Below, in pieces: positions 8,091-16,800 of a DNA stretch of 18,973 bases (its first letter is position 1; the number at the start of each line of letters is the position of its first letter). Under the pieces are notes generated by a model. The model saw nothing but the letters and a program-made list of their open reading frames with translations. It was not told the origin of the DNA and did no database searches. The stretch is taken from the NCBI GenBank assembly GCA_023425455.1, contig JAFACP010000416.1, positions 1 to 18,973 of the forward strand, given 5' to 3'. The stretch is from Pseudomonadota bacterium (GTDB lineage Bacteria > Pseudomonadota > Gammaproteobacteria > Enterobacterales > Enterobacteriaceae). The position numbers and the translations under genes are program-made.

Positions 8091-9116
8091 ATGCCTTCAA
8101 TTCGACTGGCTGATTTAGCTCAGCAGTTGGATGCAGAATTACACGGTGATGGCGATATCGTCATCACCGCTGTTGCGTCCATGCAATCCGCTAAAGCTGG
8201 CAACATTACCTTTATGGTAAGCCCTAAGTACCGTGAACATCTGGCCCAGTGCCAGGCGTCCGCTGTTGTGCTGACGCAGGACGATCTTCCGTTCGCCACG
8301 GCAAGCGCGCTGGTAGTGAAAAATCCCTACCTGACGTATGCACGTATGGCCCAAATTCTTGATACTACGCCACAGCCGGCCCAGAATATTGCAGCAAGCG
8401 CCGCAATTGATCCCGCGGCCCAGCTTGGCAACAACGTTGCCGTAGGTGCAAATGCCGTGATTGAATCCGGGGTTGTGCTGGGCGATAACGTGGTGATTGG
8501 CCCCGGTTGTTTTGTCGGGAAAAATACTAAAATTGGCGCAGGCACCCGCTTGTGGGCCAATGTCTCGGTTTACCATGAGATTGAGATCGGCGAAAATTGC
8601 CTCGTTCAGTCCGGCACGGTGATCGGTTCTGACGGCTTTGGTTACGCTAACGATCGGGGTAACTGGGTGAAGATCCCGCAGCTAGGGCGGGTCATTATCG
8701 GCGATCGTGTTGAGATCGGCGCGTGTACAACCATCGACCGTGGTGCGCTTGACGACACGATTATCGGTAATGGTGTTATCATCGATAACCAGTGCCAGAT
8801 TGCACATAACGTTGTGATTGGCGACAATACCGCGGTTGCGGGCGGCGTCATCATGGCAGGCAGCCTGAAAATTGGCCGCTACTGCATGATTGGCGGCGCC
8901 AGCGTGATCAATGGCCATATGGAAATTTGCGACAAAGTGACAGTGACGGGTATGGGCATGGTAATGCGTCCTATCACTGAACCTGGCGTCTATTCCTCGG
9001 GCATTCCGCTGCAACCTAACAAGGTATGGCGTAAAACAGCAGCCCTGGTGATGAATATTGATGATATGAGCAAGCGACTCAAGACTCTTGAGCGCAAAAT
9101 CGATCAACAAGACTAA
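8091..9116 (+). CDS. lpxD: UDP-3-O-(3-hydroxymyristoyl)glucosamine N-acyltransferase
   Basis: LpxD transfers 3-hydroxymyristate from ACP to the 2-amino group of UDP-3-O-acyl-glucosamine, the third step of lipid A synthesis. The 341-residue protein has an N-terminal uridine-binding domain (about 1-100). A left-handed parallel beta-helix of hexapeptide repeats follows (for example [20 protein letters not shown]), then a C-terminal helix ([13 protein letters not shown]). Catalytic H239 falls in [10 protein letters not shown]. The start ATG lies 3 nt after the skp stop, so translation is probably coupled. The N-terminal third differs from E. coli more than the beta-helix from about residue 195 onward, which looks nearly unchanged from memory. 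A 104-nt spacer with a large hairpin separates it from fabZ. Confidence 0.98.
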   Translation: MPSIRLADLAQQLDAELHGDGDIVITAVASMQSAKAGNITFMVSPKYREHLAQCQASAVVLTQDDLPFATASALVVKNPYLTYARMAQILDTTPQPAQNIAASAAIDPAAQLGNNVAVGANAVIESGVVLGDNVVIGPGCFVGKNTKIGAGTRLWANVSVYHEIEIGENCLVQSGTVIGSDGFGYANDRGNWVKIPQLGRVIIGDRVEIGACTTIDRGALDDTIIGNGVIIDNQCQIAHNVVIGDNTAVAGGVIMAGSLKIGRYCMIGGASVINGHMEICDKVTVTGMGMVMRPITEPGVYSSGIPLQPNKVWRKTAALVMNIDDMSKRLKTLERKIDQQD

Positions 9117-9144
9117 GCGTTCATCAATTTAACGCCAGATTTCC

Positions 9145-9178
9145 CGGCCTGTCGGCTTTCTTATAAACCGGCAGGCCG
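9145..9178 (+). other. Long GC-rich hairpin between lpxD and fabZ
   Basis: CGGCCTGTCGG at 9145-9155 pairs with CCGGCAGGCCG at 9168-9178, giving 11 pairs including one G-U, with a 12-base AT-rich loop. The bases after it (TGTTATTATGG) contain no proper T run, so full intrinsic termination is doubtful. It may attenuate or stabilise transcripts between lpxD and fabZ. Confidence 0.55.
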
Positions 9179-9220
9179 TGTTATTATGGCTAATCAGTAT
9201 ATTTTGACAGGAAGAGTATT

Positions 9221-9676
9221 TTGACTACTGACACTCATACTCTGCATATTGAAGAGATTTTAGAACTTCTGCCGCACCGCTACCCGTTCTTGCTGGTAGA
9301 TCGTGTGCTGGATTTTGAAGAAGGTCATTTTCTGCGCGCAGTGAAAAATGTCTCCGTTAACGAGCCATTCTTCCAGGGACACTTCCCTGGCAAGCCTATC
9401 TTCCCGGGTGTGTTGATCCTGGAAGCGATGGCACAGGCTACCGGCATTCTGGCGTTTAAAAGCGTTGGCAAGCTGGAGCCAGGTGAACTGTATTACTTCG
9501 CGGGTATCGATGAAGCGCGCTTTAAGCGTCCAGTCGTGCCTGGTGATCAAATGATCATGGAAGTCACTTTTGAAAAAACGCGTCGCGGCCTGACTCGCTT
9601 TAAAGGCGTAGCTCTGGTTGACGGCAAAGTTGTTTGCGAAGCGACAATGATGTGTGCGCGTAGCCGGGAGGCCTGA
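9221..9676 (+). CDS. fabZ: 3-hydroxyacyl-[acyl-carrier-protein] dehydratase FabZ
   Basis: FabZ dehydrates beta-hydroxyacyl-ACP to trans-2-enoyl-ACP in fatty-acid elongation, in the cytoplasm. It competes with the lipid A pathway for 3-hydroxymyristoyl-ACP, so its position among lpx genes is meaningful. The 151-residue hot-dog-fold protein has the catalytic histidine H54 in [14 protein letters not shown] and catalytic E68 in VLILEAMAQ. The start is TTG at 9221, giving [14 protein letters not shown], with AGGAAGAG at 9209-9216 as ribosome site. E. coli fabZ also uses TTG as I recall. It is nearly identical in length and sequence to the E. coli enzyme. The stop is 3 nt before lpxA, so the two genes are likely cotranslated. 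Confidence 0.98.
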   Translation: MTTDTHTLHIEEILELLPHRYPFLLVDRVLDFEEGHFLRAVKNVSVNEPFFQGHFPGKPIFPGVLILEAMAQATGILAFKSVGKLEPGELYYFAGIDEARFKRPVVPGDQMIMEVTFEKTRRGLTRFKGVALVDGKVVCEATMMCARSREA

Positions 9677-9679
9677 TAC

Positions 9680-10468
9680 GTGATTGATAAATCTGCCTTT
9701 ATCCATCCTACTGCTATTGTGGAAGTCGGTGCCATCATCGGTGCCAATGCCCACATTGGCCCATTCTGTATTGTTGGACCCCATGTTGAAATTGGTGAGG
9801 GTACAGTACTGAAATCTCACGTTGTGGTGAATGGTCATACGACCATTGGCTGCAATAACGAGATTTATCAGTTCGCTTCCATCGGCGAAGTAAACCAGGA
9901 TCTCAAATATGCTGGCGAATCGACCCGTGTGGAGATTGGCGATCGTAACCGTATTCGCGAAAGCGTCACCATTCATCGTGGCACAGTACAGGGTGGTGGA
10001 CTGACAAAGGTGGGCAGCGACAACCTGTTTATGGTCAATGCGCACATTGCGCACGACTGTACCGTAGGAAGCCGCTGTATTCTCGCTAACAACGCAACGC
10101 TGGCGGGACACGTATCGGTTGATGATTTCGCAATTATTGGCGGCATGACGGCTGTTCATCAGTTCTGCATCATTGGTGCGCACGTGATGGTCGGCGGCTG
10201 CTCGGGTGTGGCGCAGGACGTCCCACCTTACGTTATTGCGCAGGGCAACCATGCCACGCCGTTTGGCGTAAACATCGAAGGCCTCAAGCGTCGTGGCTTC
10301 AGCCGCGAAGCGATCACCGCAATCCGCAATGCGTACAAACTGCTGTACCGCAGTGGAAAAACGCTGGAAGAGGCGAAGCCGGAAATTGCCGAACTGGCGA
10401 AAAAGCACCCGGAAGTGAACGAGTTCATGGACTTCTTTGACCGTTCAACGCGTGGTCTGATTCGTTAA
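9680..10468 (+). CDS. lpxA: UDP-N-acetylglucosamine acyltransferase
   Basis: LpxA catalyses the first step of lipid A synthesis: transfer of 3-hydroxymyristate from ACP to the 3-OH of UDP-GlcNAc. The 262-residue protein is a trimeric left-handed beta-helix of hexapeptide repeats (such as [14 protein letters not shown]) with a C-terminal helical domain ending STRGLIR. The catalytic base H125 lies in [11 protein letters not shown]. The start is GTG at 9680 with a strong GGGAGG at 9666-9671 inside the end of fabZ. E. coli also uses GTG as I recall. The stop codon overlaps the lpxB start by one base (TAATG), a classic coupling arrangement. Most differences from E. coli are in the C-terminal helices (for example [16 protein letters not shown]). 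Confidence 0.98.
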   Translation: MIDKSAFIHPTAIVEVGAIIGANAHIGPFCIVGPHVEIGEGTVLKSHVVVNGHTTIGCNNEIYQFASIGEVNQDLKYAGESTRVEIGDRNRIRESVTIHRGTVQGGGLTKVGSDNLFMVNAHIAHDCTVGSRCILANNATLAGHVSVDDFAIIGGMTAVHQFCIIGAHVMVGGCSGVAQDVPPYVIAQGNHATPFGVNIEGLKRRGFSREAITAIRNAYKLLYRSGKTLEEAKPEIAELAKKHPEVNEFMDFFDRSTRGLIR

Positions 10469-11616
10469 TGGTCGACAATCGTCCGCTTACGATAGCCCTG
10501 GTCGCCGGAGAAACCTCCGGCGATATTCTTGGTGCCGGTCTCATTCGTGGGCTGAAGGCCCGCGTGCCGAATGCGCGCTTTGTGGGCGTTGCCGGTCCGC
10601 TGATGCAGGCTGAAGGCTGTGAAGCCTGGTATGAAATGGAAGAGCTGGCCGTCATGGGGATCGTCGAGGTGCTGGGGCGCCTGCGTCGCCTGCTGCATAT
10701 TCGCGCCGATCTCACTCGCCGTTTTACCGAACTCAAACCCGACGTGTTCGTCGGTATCGATGCACCTGATTTCAATATCACTCTCGAAGGGAACCTGAAA
10801 AAACAGGGCATCAAAACCATTCACTATGTCAGTCCGTCCGTCTGGGCGTGGCGACAGAAACGCGTTTTCAAAATCGGCAGATCGACCGATCTGGTGCTGG
10901 CTTTTCTGCCTTTCGAAAAAGCGTTTTACGACAGATTTAATGTGCCTTGCCGCTTTATCGGCCATACCATGGCGGATGCCATGCCTCTGGAGCCGGACAA
11001 ACTTGCCGCGCGAGACCTGTTGGGGATCCCTCCAGACGCCCACTGTCTTGCATTGTTGCCCGGCAGCCGCGGCGCGGAAGTCGAGATGCTAAGCGCTGAT
11101 TTCCTGAAAACGGCACAGATCCTTCGACAGACCTATCCCGACCTTGAAGTGGTCGTGCCGCTGGTCAATGCCCGACGCCGCGAACAGTTTGAGCGTATCA
11201 AAGCGGAAATCGCGCCGGATCTCCACGTTCATCTGCTGGACGGAAAAGGCCGCGAAGCGATGGTTGCCAGCGACGCCGCGCTGCTGGCGTCAGGGACGGC
11301 TGCACTGGAGTGTATGCTGGCGAAATGCCCGATGGTGGTGGGCTACCGCATGAAGCCTTTCACCTTCTGGCTGGCGAAACGGCTGGTGAAAACCGACTAC
11401 GTATCCCTGCCAAATCTGCTGGCCGGGCGCGAGCTGGTGAAGGAGCTGCTGCAGGATGAGTGCCAACCCGAGCGGCTTGCAGAGGCTCTGCTGCCGCTGC
11501 TCGCCGACGGTAAGACCAGCCACCAGATGCATGACACGTTTCGCGAACTGCATCAGCAGATCCGCTGTAATGCCGATCAGCAGGCGGCTGACGCGGTGCT
11601 GGAGCTGGCAAAATGA
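10468..11616 (+). CDS. lpxB: Lipid A disaccharide synthase
   Basis: LpxB is a peripheral inner-membrane glycosyltransferase (family GT19). It joins UDP-2,3-diacylglucosamine and lipid X into the tetra-acyl disaccharide backbone of lipid A. The 382-residue protein starts with a GT-B nucleotide-type motif, [17 protein letters not shown]. It contains the proposed catalytic D98 in [11 protein letters not shown]. Conserved blocks [27 protein letters not shown] and [10 protein letters not shown] follow, with the amphipathic [19 protein letters not shown] near the C terminus. Its ATG shares one base with the lpxA stop, and its own end overlaps rnhB by four bases (ATGA). The three genes are therefore translationally coupled. 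Length equals the E. coli enzyme. Confidence 0.98.
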   Translation: MVDNRPLTIALVAGETSGDILGAGLIRGLKARVPNARFVGVAGPLMQAEGCEAWYEMEELAVMGIVEVLGRLRRLLHIRADLTRRFTELKPDVFVGIDAPDFNITLEGNLKKQGIKTIHYVSPSVWAWRQKRVFKIGRSTDLVLAFLPFEKAFYDRFNVPCRFIGHTMADAMPLEPDKLAARDLLGIPPDAHCLALLPGSRGAEVEMLSADFLKTAQILRQTYPDLEVVVPLVNARRREQFERIKAEIAPDLHVHLLDGKGREAMVASDAALLASGTAALECMLAKCPMVVGYRMKPFTFWLAKRLVKTDYVSLPNLLAGRELVKELLQDECQPERLAEALLPLLADGKTSHQMHDTFRELHQQIRCNADQQAADAVLELAK

Positions 11617-12209
11617 TGGAATTTATTTACCCTCACACGCATCTCGTGGCGGGCGTCGACGAAGTAGGGCGTGGCCCGTTAGTCGGCGCGGTGGTGACGG
11701 CGGCGGTGATCCTCGATCCTGCACGCCCGATTATCGGGCTCAACGACTCCAAAAAATTGTCTGAAAAGCGCCGTCTGGCGCTATTTGATGAAATTAAAGA
11801 ACATGCGCTGGCCTGGAGCCTCGGGCGCGCAGAGCCGCATGAAATCGACGAGCTTAATATTCTTCATGCCACGATGCTGGCGATGCAGCGTGCGGTCGCG
11901 GGCCTGAAGATCACGCCGGAATATGTCCTGATCGACGGTAATCGCTGCCCGGCGCTGCCTGTGCCGTCTATGGCCGTCGTCAAGGGCGATAGCCGGGTGG
12001 CGGAAATCAGTGCGGCCTCCATTATTGCAAAAGTGACGCGTGATGCCGAAATGGCCGCGCTGGATCTCACTTATCCCGAGTATGGCTTCGCGCAGCACAA
12101 GGGATATCCGACCGCTTTCCATCTGGAAAAGCTGGCAGAATATGGCGCAACCGAACATCACCGACGCAGTTTTGCCCCGGTGAAACGCGCGCTGGGACGG
12201 GTGTCCTGA
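11613..12209 (+). CDS. rnhB: Ribonuclease HII
   Basis: RNase HII cuts RNA in RNA-DNA hybrids and, in particular, 5' of single ribonucleotides misincorporated in DNA, starting ribonucleotide excision repair. The 198-residue protein shows the family active site with D16 and E17 in [17 protein letters not shown]. Further conserved blocks are [26 protein letters not shown] (which should carry the third acidic residue), [23 protein letters not shown] and [11 protein letters not shown]. It overlaps the end of lpxB by four bases, so its expression follows the lipid A operon. It is followed 38 nt later by dnaE, a functional neighbour because polymerase III is the source of the misinserted ribonucleotides. 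Confidence 0.97.
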   Translation: MMEFIYPHTHLVAGVDEVGRGPLVGAVVTAAVILDPARPIIGLNDSKKLSEKRRLALFDEIKEHALAWSLGRAEPHEIDELNILHATMLAMQRAVAGLKITPEYVLIDGNRCPALPVPSMAVVKGDSRVAEISAASIIAKVTRDAEMAALDLTYPEYGFAQHKGYPTAFHLEKLAEYGATEHHRRSFAPVKRALGRVS

Positions 12210-12247
12210 ATCAATACGCAAGCAATTAAGTAACGCGGAATCTGAAG

Positions 12248-15200
12248 ATGGCTGAACCACGTTTCGTACACCTGCGGGTGCATAGCGACTACTCCATGAT
12301 TGATGGGCTGGCGAAGACCGGGCCGCTGGTGAAAAAGGCGGCCGCGCTTGGCATGCCTGCGCTGGCGATCACCGACTTTACCAACCTCTGTGGTCTGGTG
12401 AAGTTTTATGGAACGGCGCATGGCGCAGGTATGAAACCGATCGTCGGCGCGGATTTCCACGTGCAGAACGAGTTGCTCGGCGACGAAATGACCCAGCTTT
12501 CCGTGTTAGCGATGAACAACGCGGGCTACCAGAACCTGACCCTGCTTATTTCCCGAGCCTATCAGCGCGGCTATGGCGCGCTGGGGCCGTGGATCGACCG
12601 CGACTGGCTGGCGGAATTAAACGAAGGGTTATTGCTTATCTCGGGCGGCCGCATGGGCGATGTCGGTAAGAGCCTGATGCGTGGCAATAGCGCGTTGGTC
12701 GATCAGTGCGTCTCATTCTACGAAGAACACTTCCCGGATCGCTATTACCTGGAGCTGATCCGTACCGGGCGTGCGGATGAAGAGAGCTATCTGCATGCGG
12801 CGGTGGCGCTTGCCGAAGCGCGCGGGCTGCCTGTCGTGGCGACCAACGATGTAAGATTTCTCGAGGCGGGCGATTTTGACGCGCACGAAATTCGTGTTGC
12901 TATCCATGATGGCTTCACCCTTGACGATCCGAAACGTCCGCGCAACTACTCGCCGCAGCAGTATATGCGCAGCGAAGAGGAGATGTGTGAACTCTTCTCC
13001 GATTTGCCGGAAGCGCTGGAAAACAGCGTGGAGATCGCCACGCGCTGTAACGTCACCGTGCGCCTGGGTGAATACTTCCTGCCACAATTCCCTACCGGAG
13101 AGATGACCACGGAAGATTTCCTGGTCATGAAGTCGAAAGAGGGGCTGGAAGAGCGTCTCGAGTTTCTGTTCCCCGATGAAGCCGAGCGTAAAGAGAAACG
13201 TCCTGAATACGATGAGCGTCTGGATATTGAACTCCAGGTGATCAACCAGATGGGCTTCCCGGGCTACTTCCTGATCGTAATGGAATTTATCCAGTGGTCG
13301 AAGGACAACGGCGTGCCGGTCGGGCCGGGCCGAGGCTCCGGTGCCGGGTCGCTGGTGGCTTATGCCCTCAAAATTACCGACCTCGATCCGCTGGAGTTTG
13401 ACCTGCTGTTCGAACGTTTCCTCAACCCGGAACGTGTCTCCATGCCCGACTTTGACGTCGACTTCTGTATGGAAAAACGCGATCAGGTGATTGAGCACGT
13501 GGCGGACATGTATGGTCGCGACGCGGTGTCACAGATTATCACCTTCGGTACCATGGCGGCGAAAGCGGTTATCCGCGACGTGGGCCGCGTACTGGGGCAC
13601 CCCTACGGTTTCGTCGATCGTATCTCCAAGCTGGTGCCGCCCGATCCGGGTATGACGCTGGCGAAAGCCTTCGAAGCCGAACCGCAGCTGCCGGAAATTT
13701 ACGACGCTGACGAAGAGGTTAAAGCGCTGATCGACATGGCGCGTAAGCTCGAAGGCGTCACGCGTAACGCCGGTAAGCACGCGGGTGGTGTGGTGATCGC
13801 ACCAACGAAGATTACCGATTTTGCGCCGCTGTATTGTGATGAAGCGGGCCAGCACCCGGTTACCCAGTTTGATAAAAACGACGTGGAATATGCCGGTCTT
13901 GTGAAGTTCGACTTCCTCGGACTGCGTACGCTGACCATCATTAACTGGGCGCTGGAGATGATCAACGCCCGTCGCGAGAAGAACGGCGAACCGCCGCTGG
14001 ATATCGCCGCCATCCCGCTGGATGACAAGAAAAGCTTCGACATGCTGCAGCGCTCGGAGACCACTGCGGTGTTCCAGCTCGAATCCCGCGGCATGAAAGA
14101 TCTGATTAAACGCCTGCAGCCAGACTGCTTCGAAGATATGATCGCGCTGGTGGCCCTGTTCCGTCCAGGCCCGCTGCAGTCAGGGATGGTAGATAACTTT
14201 ATTGACCGTAAGCACGGTCGCGAAGAGATTTCCTACCCGGATGTACAGTGGCAGCATGAAAGCCTGAAACCGGTGCTGGAGCCGACCTACGGCATCATTC
14301 TGTACCAGGAACAGGTAATGCAGATCGCGCAGGTGCTCTCCGGTTATACCCTTGGCGGCGCGGACATGCTGCGTCGTGCGATGGGGAAGAAAAAGCCGGA
14401 AGAGATGGCCAAGCAGCGCGGCACCTTCGAGGAAGGGGCGAAGAAGAACGGCGTTGATGGCGAGCTGGCGATGAAAATCTTCGACCTGGTGGAAAAATTC
14501 GCCGGGTACGGGTTTAACAAATCTCACTCTGCCGCCTATGCTTTGGTCTCGTATCAAACGCTGTGGCTGAAAGCGCACTATCCCGCTGAGTTTATGGCCG
14601 CGGTGATGACTGCCGATATGGACAACACCGAAAAGGTGGTAGGCCTGGTGGATGAGTGCTGGCGCATGGGGCTCAAGATCCTGCCGCCGGATATTAACTC
14701 GGGCCTCTACCATTTCCACGTCAATGAGCACGGCGAAATTGTCTACGGTATCGGCGCGATTAAAGGCGTAGGGGAAGGCCCGATCGAGGCGATCATTGAG
14801 GCGCGAAACAACGGCGGTTACTTCCGCGAGCTGTTCGATCTCTGTGCGCGTACTGATACCAAAAAACTGAATCGTCGCGTGCTGGAAAAATTGATCATGT
14901 CCGGCGCGTTCGACAGGCTGGGGCCGCACCGCGCCGCGCTGATGAACTCACTGGGCGATGCCTTAAAAGCTGCCGATCAACATGCGAAAGCGGAAGCGAT
15001 AGGCCAGGCCGATATGTTTGGCGTGCTGGCGGAAGAGCCTGAGCAGATTGAGCAGTCCTACGCCAGCTGTCTGCCGTGGCCAGAACAGGTAGTACTGGAT
15101 GGCGAGCGTGAGACGTTAGGTTTGTATCTGACGGGTCACCCGATCAACCAGTACATCAAAGAAATTGAGCGCTATGTCGGAGGCTACCGGCTGAAAGACA

Positions 15201-15730
15201 TGCATCCGACAGAACGTGGTAAAATCACCACGGCTGCGGGGCTCGTGATTGCTGCAAGGGTAATGGTCACCAAGCGCGGCAATCGTATCGGCATCTGTAC
15301 GCTGGATGACCGTTCCGGGCGACTGGAGGTGATGTTGTTCACCGACGCGCTGGATAAATACCAGCAATTGCTGGAAAAAGACCGCATACTTATCGTCAGC
15401 GGACAGGTCAGCTTTGATGACTTCAGCGGGGGGCTTAAAATGACCGCCCGCGAAGTGATGGACATTGACGAAGCCCGGGAAAAATATGCTCGCGGGCTTG
15501 CTATCTCGCTGACGGACAGGCAAATTGATGACCAGCTTTTAAACCGACTCCGTCAGTCTCTGGAACCCCACCGCTCGGGGACAATTCCAGTACATCTCTA
15601 CTATCAGAGGGCGGATGCACGTGCGCGGTTGCGCTTTGGTGCAACGTGGCGTGTCTCTCCGAGCGATCGTTTGCTTAACGATCTCCGTGGCCTCATTGGT
15701 TCGGAGCAGGTGGAACTGGAGTTTGACTAA
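12248..15730 (+). CDS. dnaE: DNA polymerase III alpha subunit
   Basis: DnaE is the C-family replicative polymerase that copies both strands at the fork. The 1160-residue protein has an N-terminal PHP domain ([17 protein letters not shown] onward). Catalytic D401 and D403 lie in [15 protein letters not shown], and a third acidic residue is expected at D555 in the [11 protein letters not shown] block. The helix-hairpin-helix region contains [16 protein letters not shown]. The clamp-binding motif QADMF is at 920-924, followed by an OB domain and a tau-binding C terminus ending EQVELEFD. The N-terminal half has many substitutions relative to E. coli as recalled (for example [31 protein letters not shown]), whereas the last roughly 150 residues look identical to K-12. 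That change of affinity suggests a recombination joint. The upstream ribosome site is weak. Confidence 0.98.
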   Translation: MAEPRFVHLRVHSDYSMIDGLAKTGPLVKKAAALGMPALAITDFTNLCGLVKFYGTAHGAGMKPIVGADFHVQNELLGDEMTQLSVLAMNNAGYQNLTLLISRAYQRGYGALGPWIDRDWLAELNEGLLLISGGRMGDVGKSLMRGNSALVDQCVSFYEEHFPDRYYLELIRTGRADEESYLHAAVALAEARGLPVVATNDVRFLEAGDFDAHEIRVAIHDGFTLDDPKRPRNYSPQQYMRSEEEMCELFSDLPEALENSVEIATRCNVTVRLGEYFLPQFPTGEMTTEDFLVMKSKEGLEERLEFLFPDEAERKEKRPEYDERLDIELQVINQMGFPGYFLIVMEFIQWSKDNGVPVGPGRGSGAGSLVAYALKITDLDPLEFDLLFERFLNPERVSMPDFDVDFCMEKRDQVIEHVADMYGRDAVSQIITFGTMAAKAVIRDVGRVLGHPYGFVDRISKLVPPDPGMTLAKAFEAEPQLPEIYDADEEVKALIDMARKLEGVTRNAGKHAGGVVIAPTKITDFAPLYCDEAGQHPVTQFDKNDVEYAGLVKFDFLGLRTLTIINWALEMINARREKNGEPPLDIAAIPLDDKKSFDMLQRSETTAVFQLESRGMKDLIKRLQPDCFEDMIALVALFRPGPLQSGMVDNFIDRKHGREEISYPDVQWQHESLKPVLEPTYGIILYQEQVMQIAQVLSGYTLGGADMLRRAMGKKKPEEMAKQRGTFEEGAKKNGVDGELAMKIFDLVEKFAGYGFNKSHSAAYALVSYQTLWLKAHYPAEFMAAVMTADMDNTEKVVGLVDECWRMGLKILPPDINSGLYHFHVNEHGEIVYGIGAIKGVGEGPIEAIIEARNNGGYFRELFDLCARTDTKKLNRRVLEKLIMSGAFDRLGPHRAALMNSLGDALKAADQHAKAEAIGQADMFGVLAEEPEQIEQSYASCLPWPEQVVLDGERETLGLYLTGHPINQYIKEIERYVGGYRLKDMHPTERGKITTAAGLVIAARVMVTKRGNRIGICTLDDRSGRLEVMLFTDALDKYQQLLEKDRILIVSGQVSFDDFSGGLKMTAREVMDIDEAREKYARGLAISLTDRQIDDQLLNRLRQSLEPHRSGTIPVHLYYQRADARARLRFGATWRVSPSDRLLNDLRGLIGSEQVELEFD
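13351..13358 (+). other. Chi site (GCTGGTGG)
   Basis: An exact Chi octamer within dnaE, on the + strand. It lies about 2 kb left of the apparent change in sequence ancestry near 15.2-15.4 kb. Confidence 0.7.
14146..14153 (+). other. Chi site (GCTGGTGG)
   Basis: A second exact Chi octamer in dnaE, on the + strand, about 1 kb left of the proposed recombination joint. Confidence 0.7.
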
Positions 15731-15742
15731 TACAGGAATACT

Positions 15743-16702
15743 ATGAGTCTGAATTTCCTTGATTTTGAACAGCCGATTGCAGAGCTGGAAGCGAAAATCG
15801 ATTCTCTGACTGCGGTTAGCCGTCAGGATGAGAAACTGGATATTAACATCGATGAAGAAGTGCATCGTCTGCGTGAAAAAAGCGTAGAACTGACACGTAA
15901 AATCTTCGCCGATCTCGGTGCATGGCAGATTGCGCAACTGGCACGCCATCCACAGCGTCCTTATACCCTGGATTACGTTCGCCTGGCATTTGATGAATTT
16001 GACGAACTGGCTGGCGACCGCGCGTATGCAGACGATAAAGCTATCGTCGGTGGTATCGCCCGTCTCGATGGTCGTCCGGTGATGATCATTGGTCATCAAA
16101 AAGGTCGTGAAACCAAAGAAAAAATTCGCCGTAACTTTGGTATGCCAGCGCCAGAAGGTTACCGCAAAGCACTGCGTCTGATGCAAATGGCTGAACGCTT
16201 TAAGATGCCAATCATCACCTTTATCGACACCCCGGGGGCTTATCCGGGCGTGGGCGCAGAAGAGCGCGGTCAGTCTGAAGCCATTGCACGCAACCTGCGT
16301 GAAATGTCTCGCCTTAGCGTACCGACTATTTGTACCGTTATCGGTGAAGGTGGTTCTGGCGGCGCGCTGGCGATTGGCGTGGGCGATAAAGTGAATATGC
16401 TGCAATACAGCACCTATTCCGTTATCTCGCCGGAAGGTTGTGCGTCCATTCTGTGGAAGAGCGCCGACAAAGCGCCGCTGGCGGCTGAAGCGATGGGTAT
16501 CATTGCTCCGCGTCTGAAAGAACTGAAACTGATCGACTCCATCATCCCGGAACCACTGGGTGGTGCTCACCGTAACCCGGAAGCGATGGCGGCATCGTTG
16601 AAAGCGCAACTGCTGGCGGATCTGGCCGATCTCGACGTGTTAAGCACTGAAGATTTAAAAAATCGTCGTTATCAGCGCCTGATGAGCTACGGTTACGCGT
16701 AA
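15743..16702 (+). CDS. accA: Acetyl-CoA carboxylase carboxyltransferase subunit alpha
   Basis: AccA, with AccD, forms the alpha2beta2 carboxyltransferase that moves the carboxyl group from carboxybiotin on AccB to acetyl-CoA, giving malonyl-CoA for fatty-acid synthesis. The 319-residue protein has a helical N terminus ([17 protein letters not shown]). A crotonase-fold core follows with [19 protein letters not shown] and the glycine-rich oxyanion segment [13 protein letters not shown], then [13 protein letters not shown] lies just before the ATG, 12 nt after the dnaE stop. The protein matches E. coli K-12 as I recall except for a cluster at residues 192-196, where it reads SVPTI instead of GVPVV. 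An intrinsic terminator follows, so accA ends the dnaE transcript. Confidence 0.98.
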
Positions 16703-16717
16703 TTCGCAAAAGTTCTG

Positions 16718-16746
16718 AAAAAGGGTCACTTCGGTGGCCCTTTTTT
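16718..16746 (+). terminator. Rho-independent terminator after accA
   Basis: AAAAAGGGTCAC at 16718-16729 pairs with GTGGCCCTTTTT (16734-16745) around a TTCG tetraloop with a C-G closing pair; one T-G wobble is present. Six T residues (16741-16746) follow the GC stem. The A run on the left could also serve in the opposite direction, but no opposing gene is present. It closes the dnaE-accA unit. Confidence 0.9.
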
Positions 16747-16766
16747 ATCGCCACGGTTTGAGCAGG

Positions 16767-16776
16767 CTATGATTAA
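16767..16776 (+). promoter_or_regulatory. Sigma-S-like -10 element for ldcC
   Basis: CTATGATTAA at 16767-16776 closely matches the extended sigma-S -10 consensus CTATACTTAA. The hexamer 17 nt upstream (TTATCG, 16745-16750) is a poor -35 and sits in the tail of the accA terminator, which fits a sigma-S-preferred promoter. Transcription would begin near 16780, leaving a short leader before AGGAGG (16790-16795) and the ATG at 16801. RpoS-dependent, weak ldcC expression is reported for E. coli, which is consistent. Confidence 0.45.
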
Positions 16777-16800
16777 GGAAGGATTTTCCAGGAGGAACAC

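Noticed and set aside
9260..10408. 382-codon open frame on the - strand opposite fabZ and lpxA
   Set aside because: It has no recognisable domain, is rich in His/Arg/Asn as expected of an antisense shadow, and lies wholly opposite two certain genes with catalytic residues intact.
15539..16609. 356-codon open frame on the - strand opposite the dnaE end and accA
   Set aside because: Its composition is typical of the complement of strongly codon-biased genes. It has no family motif and no plausible ribosome site or promoter.
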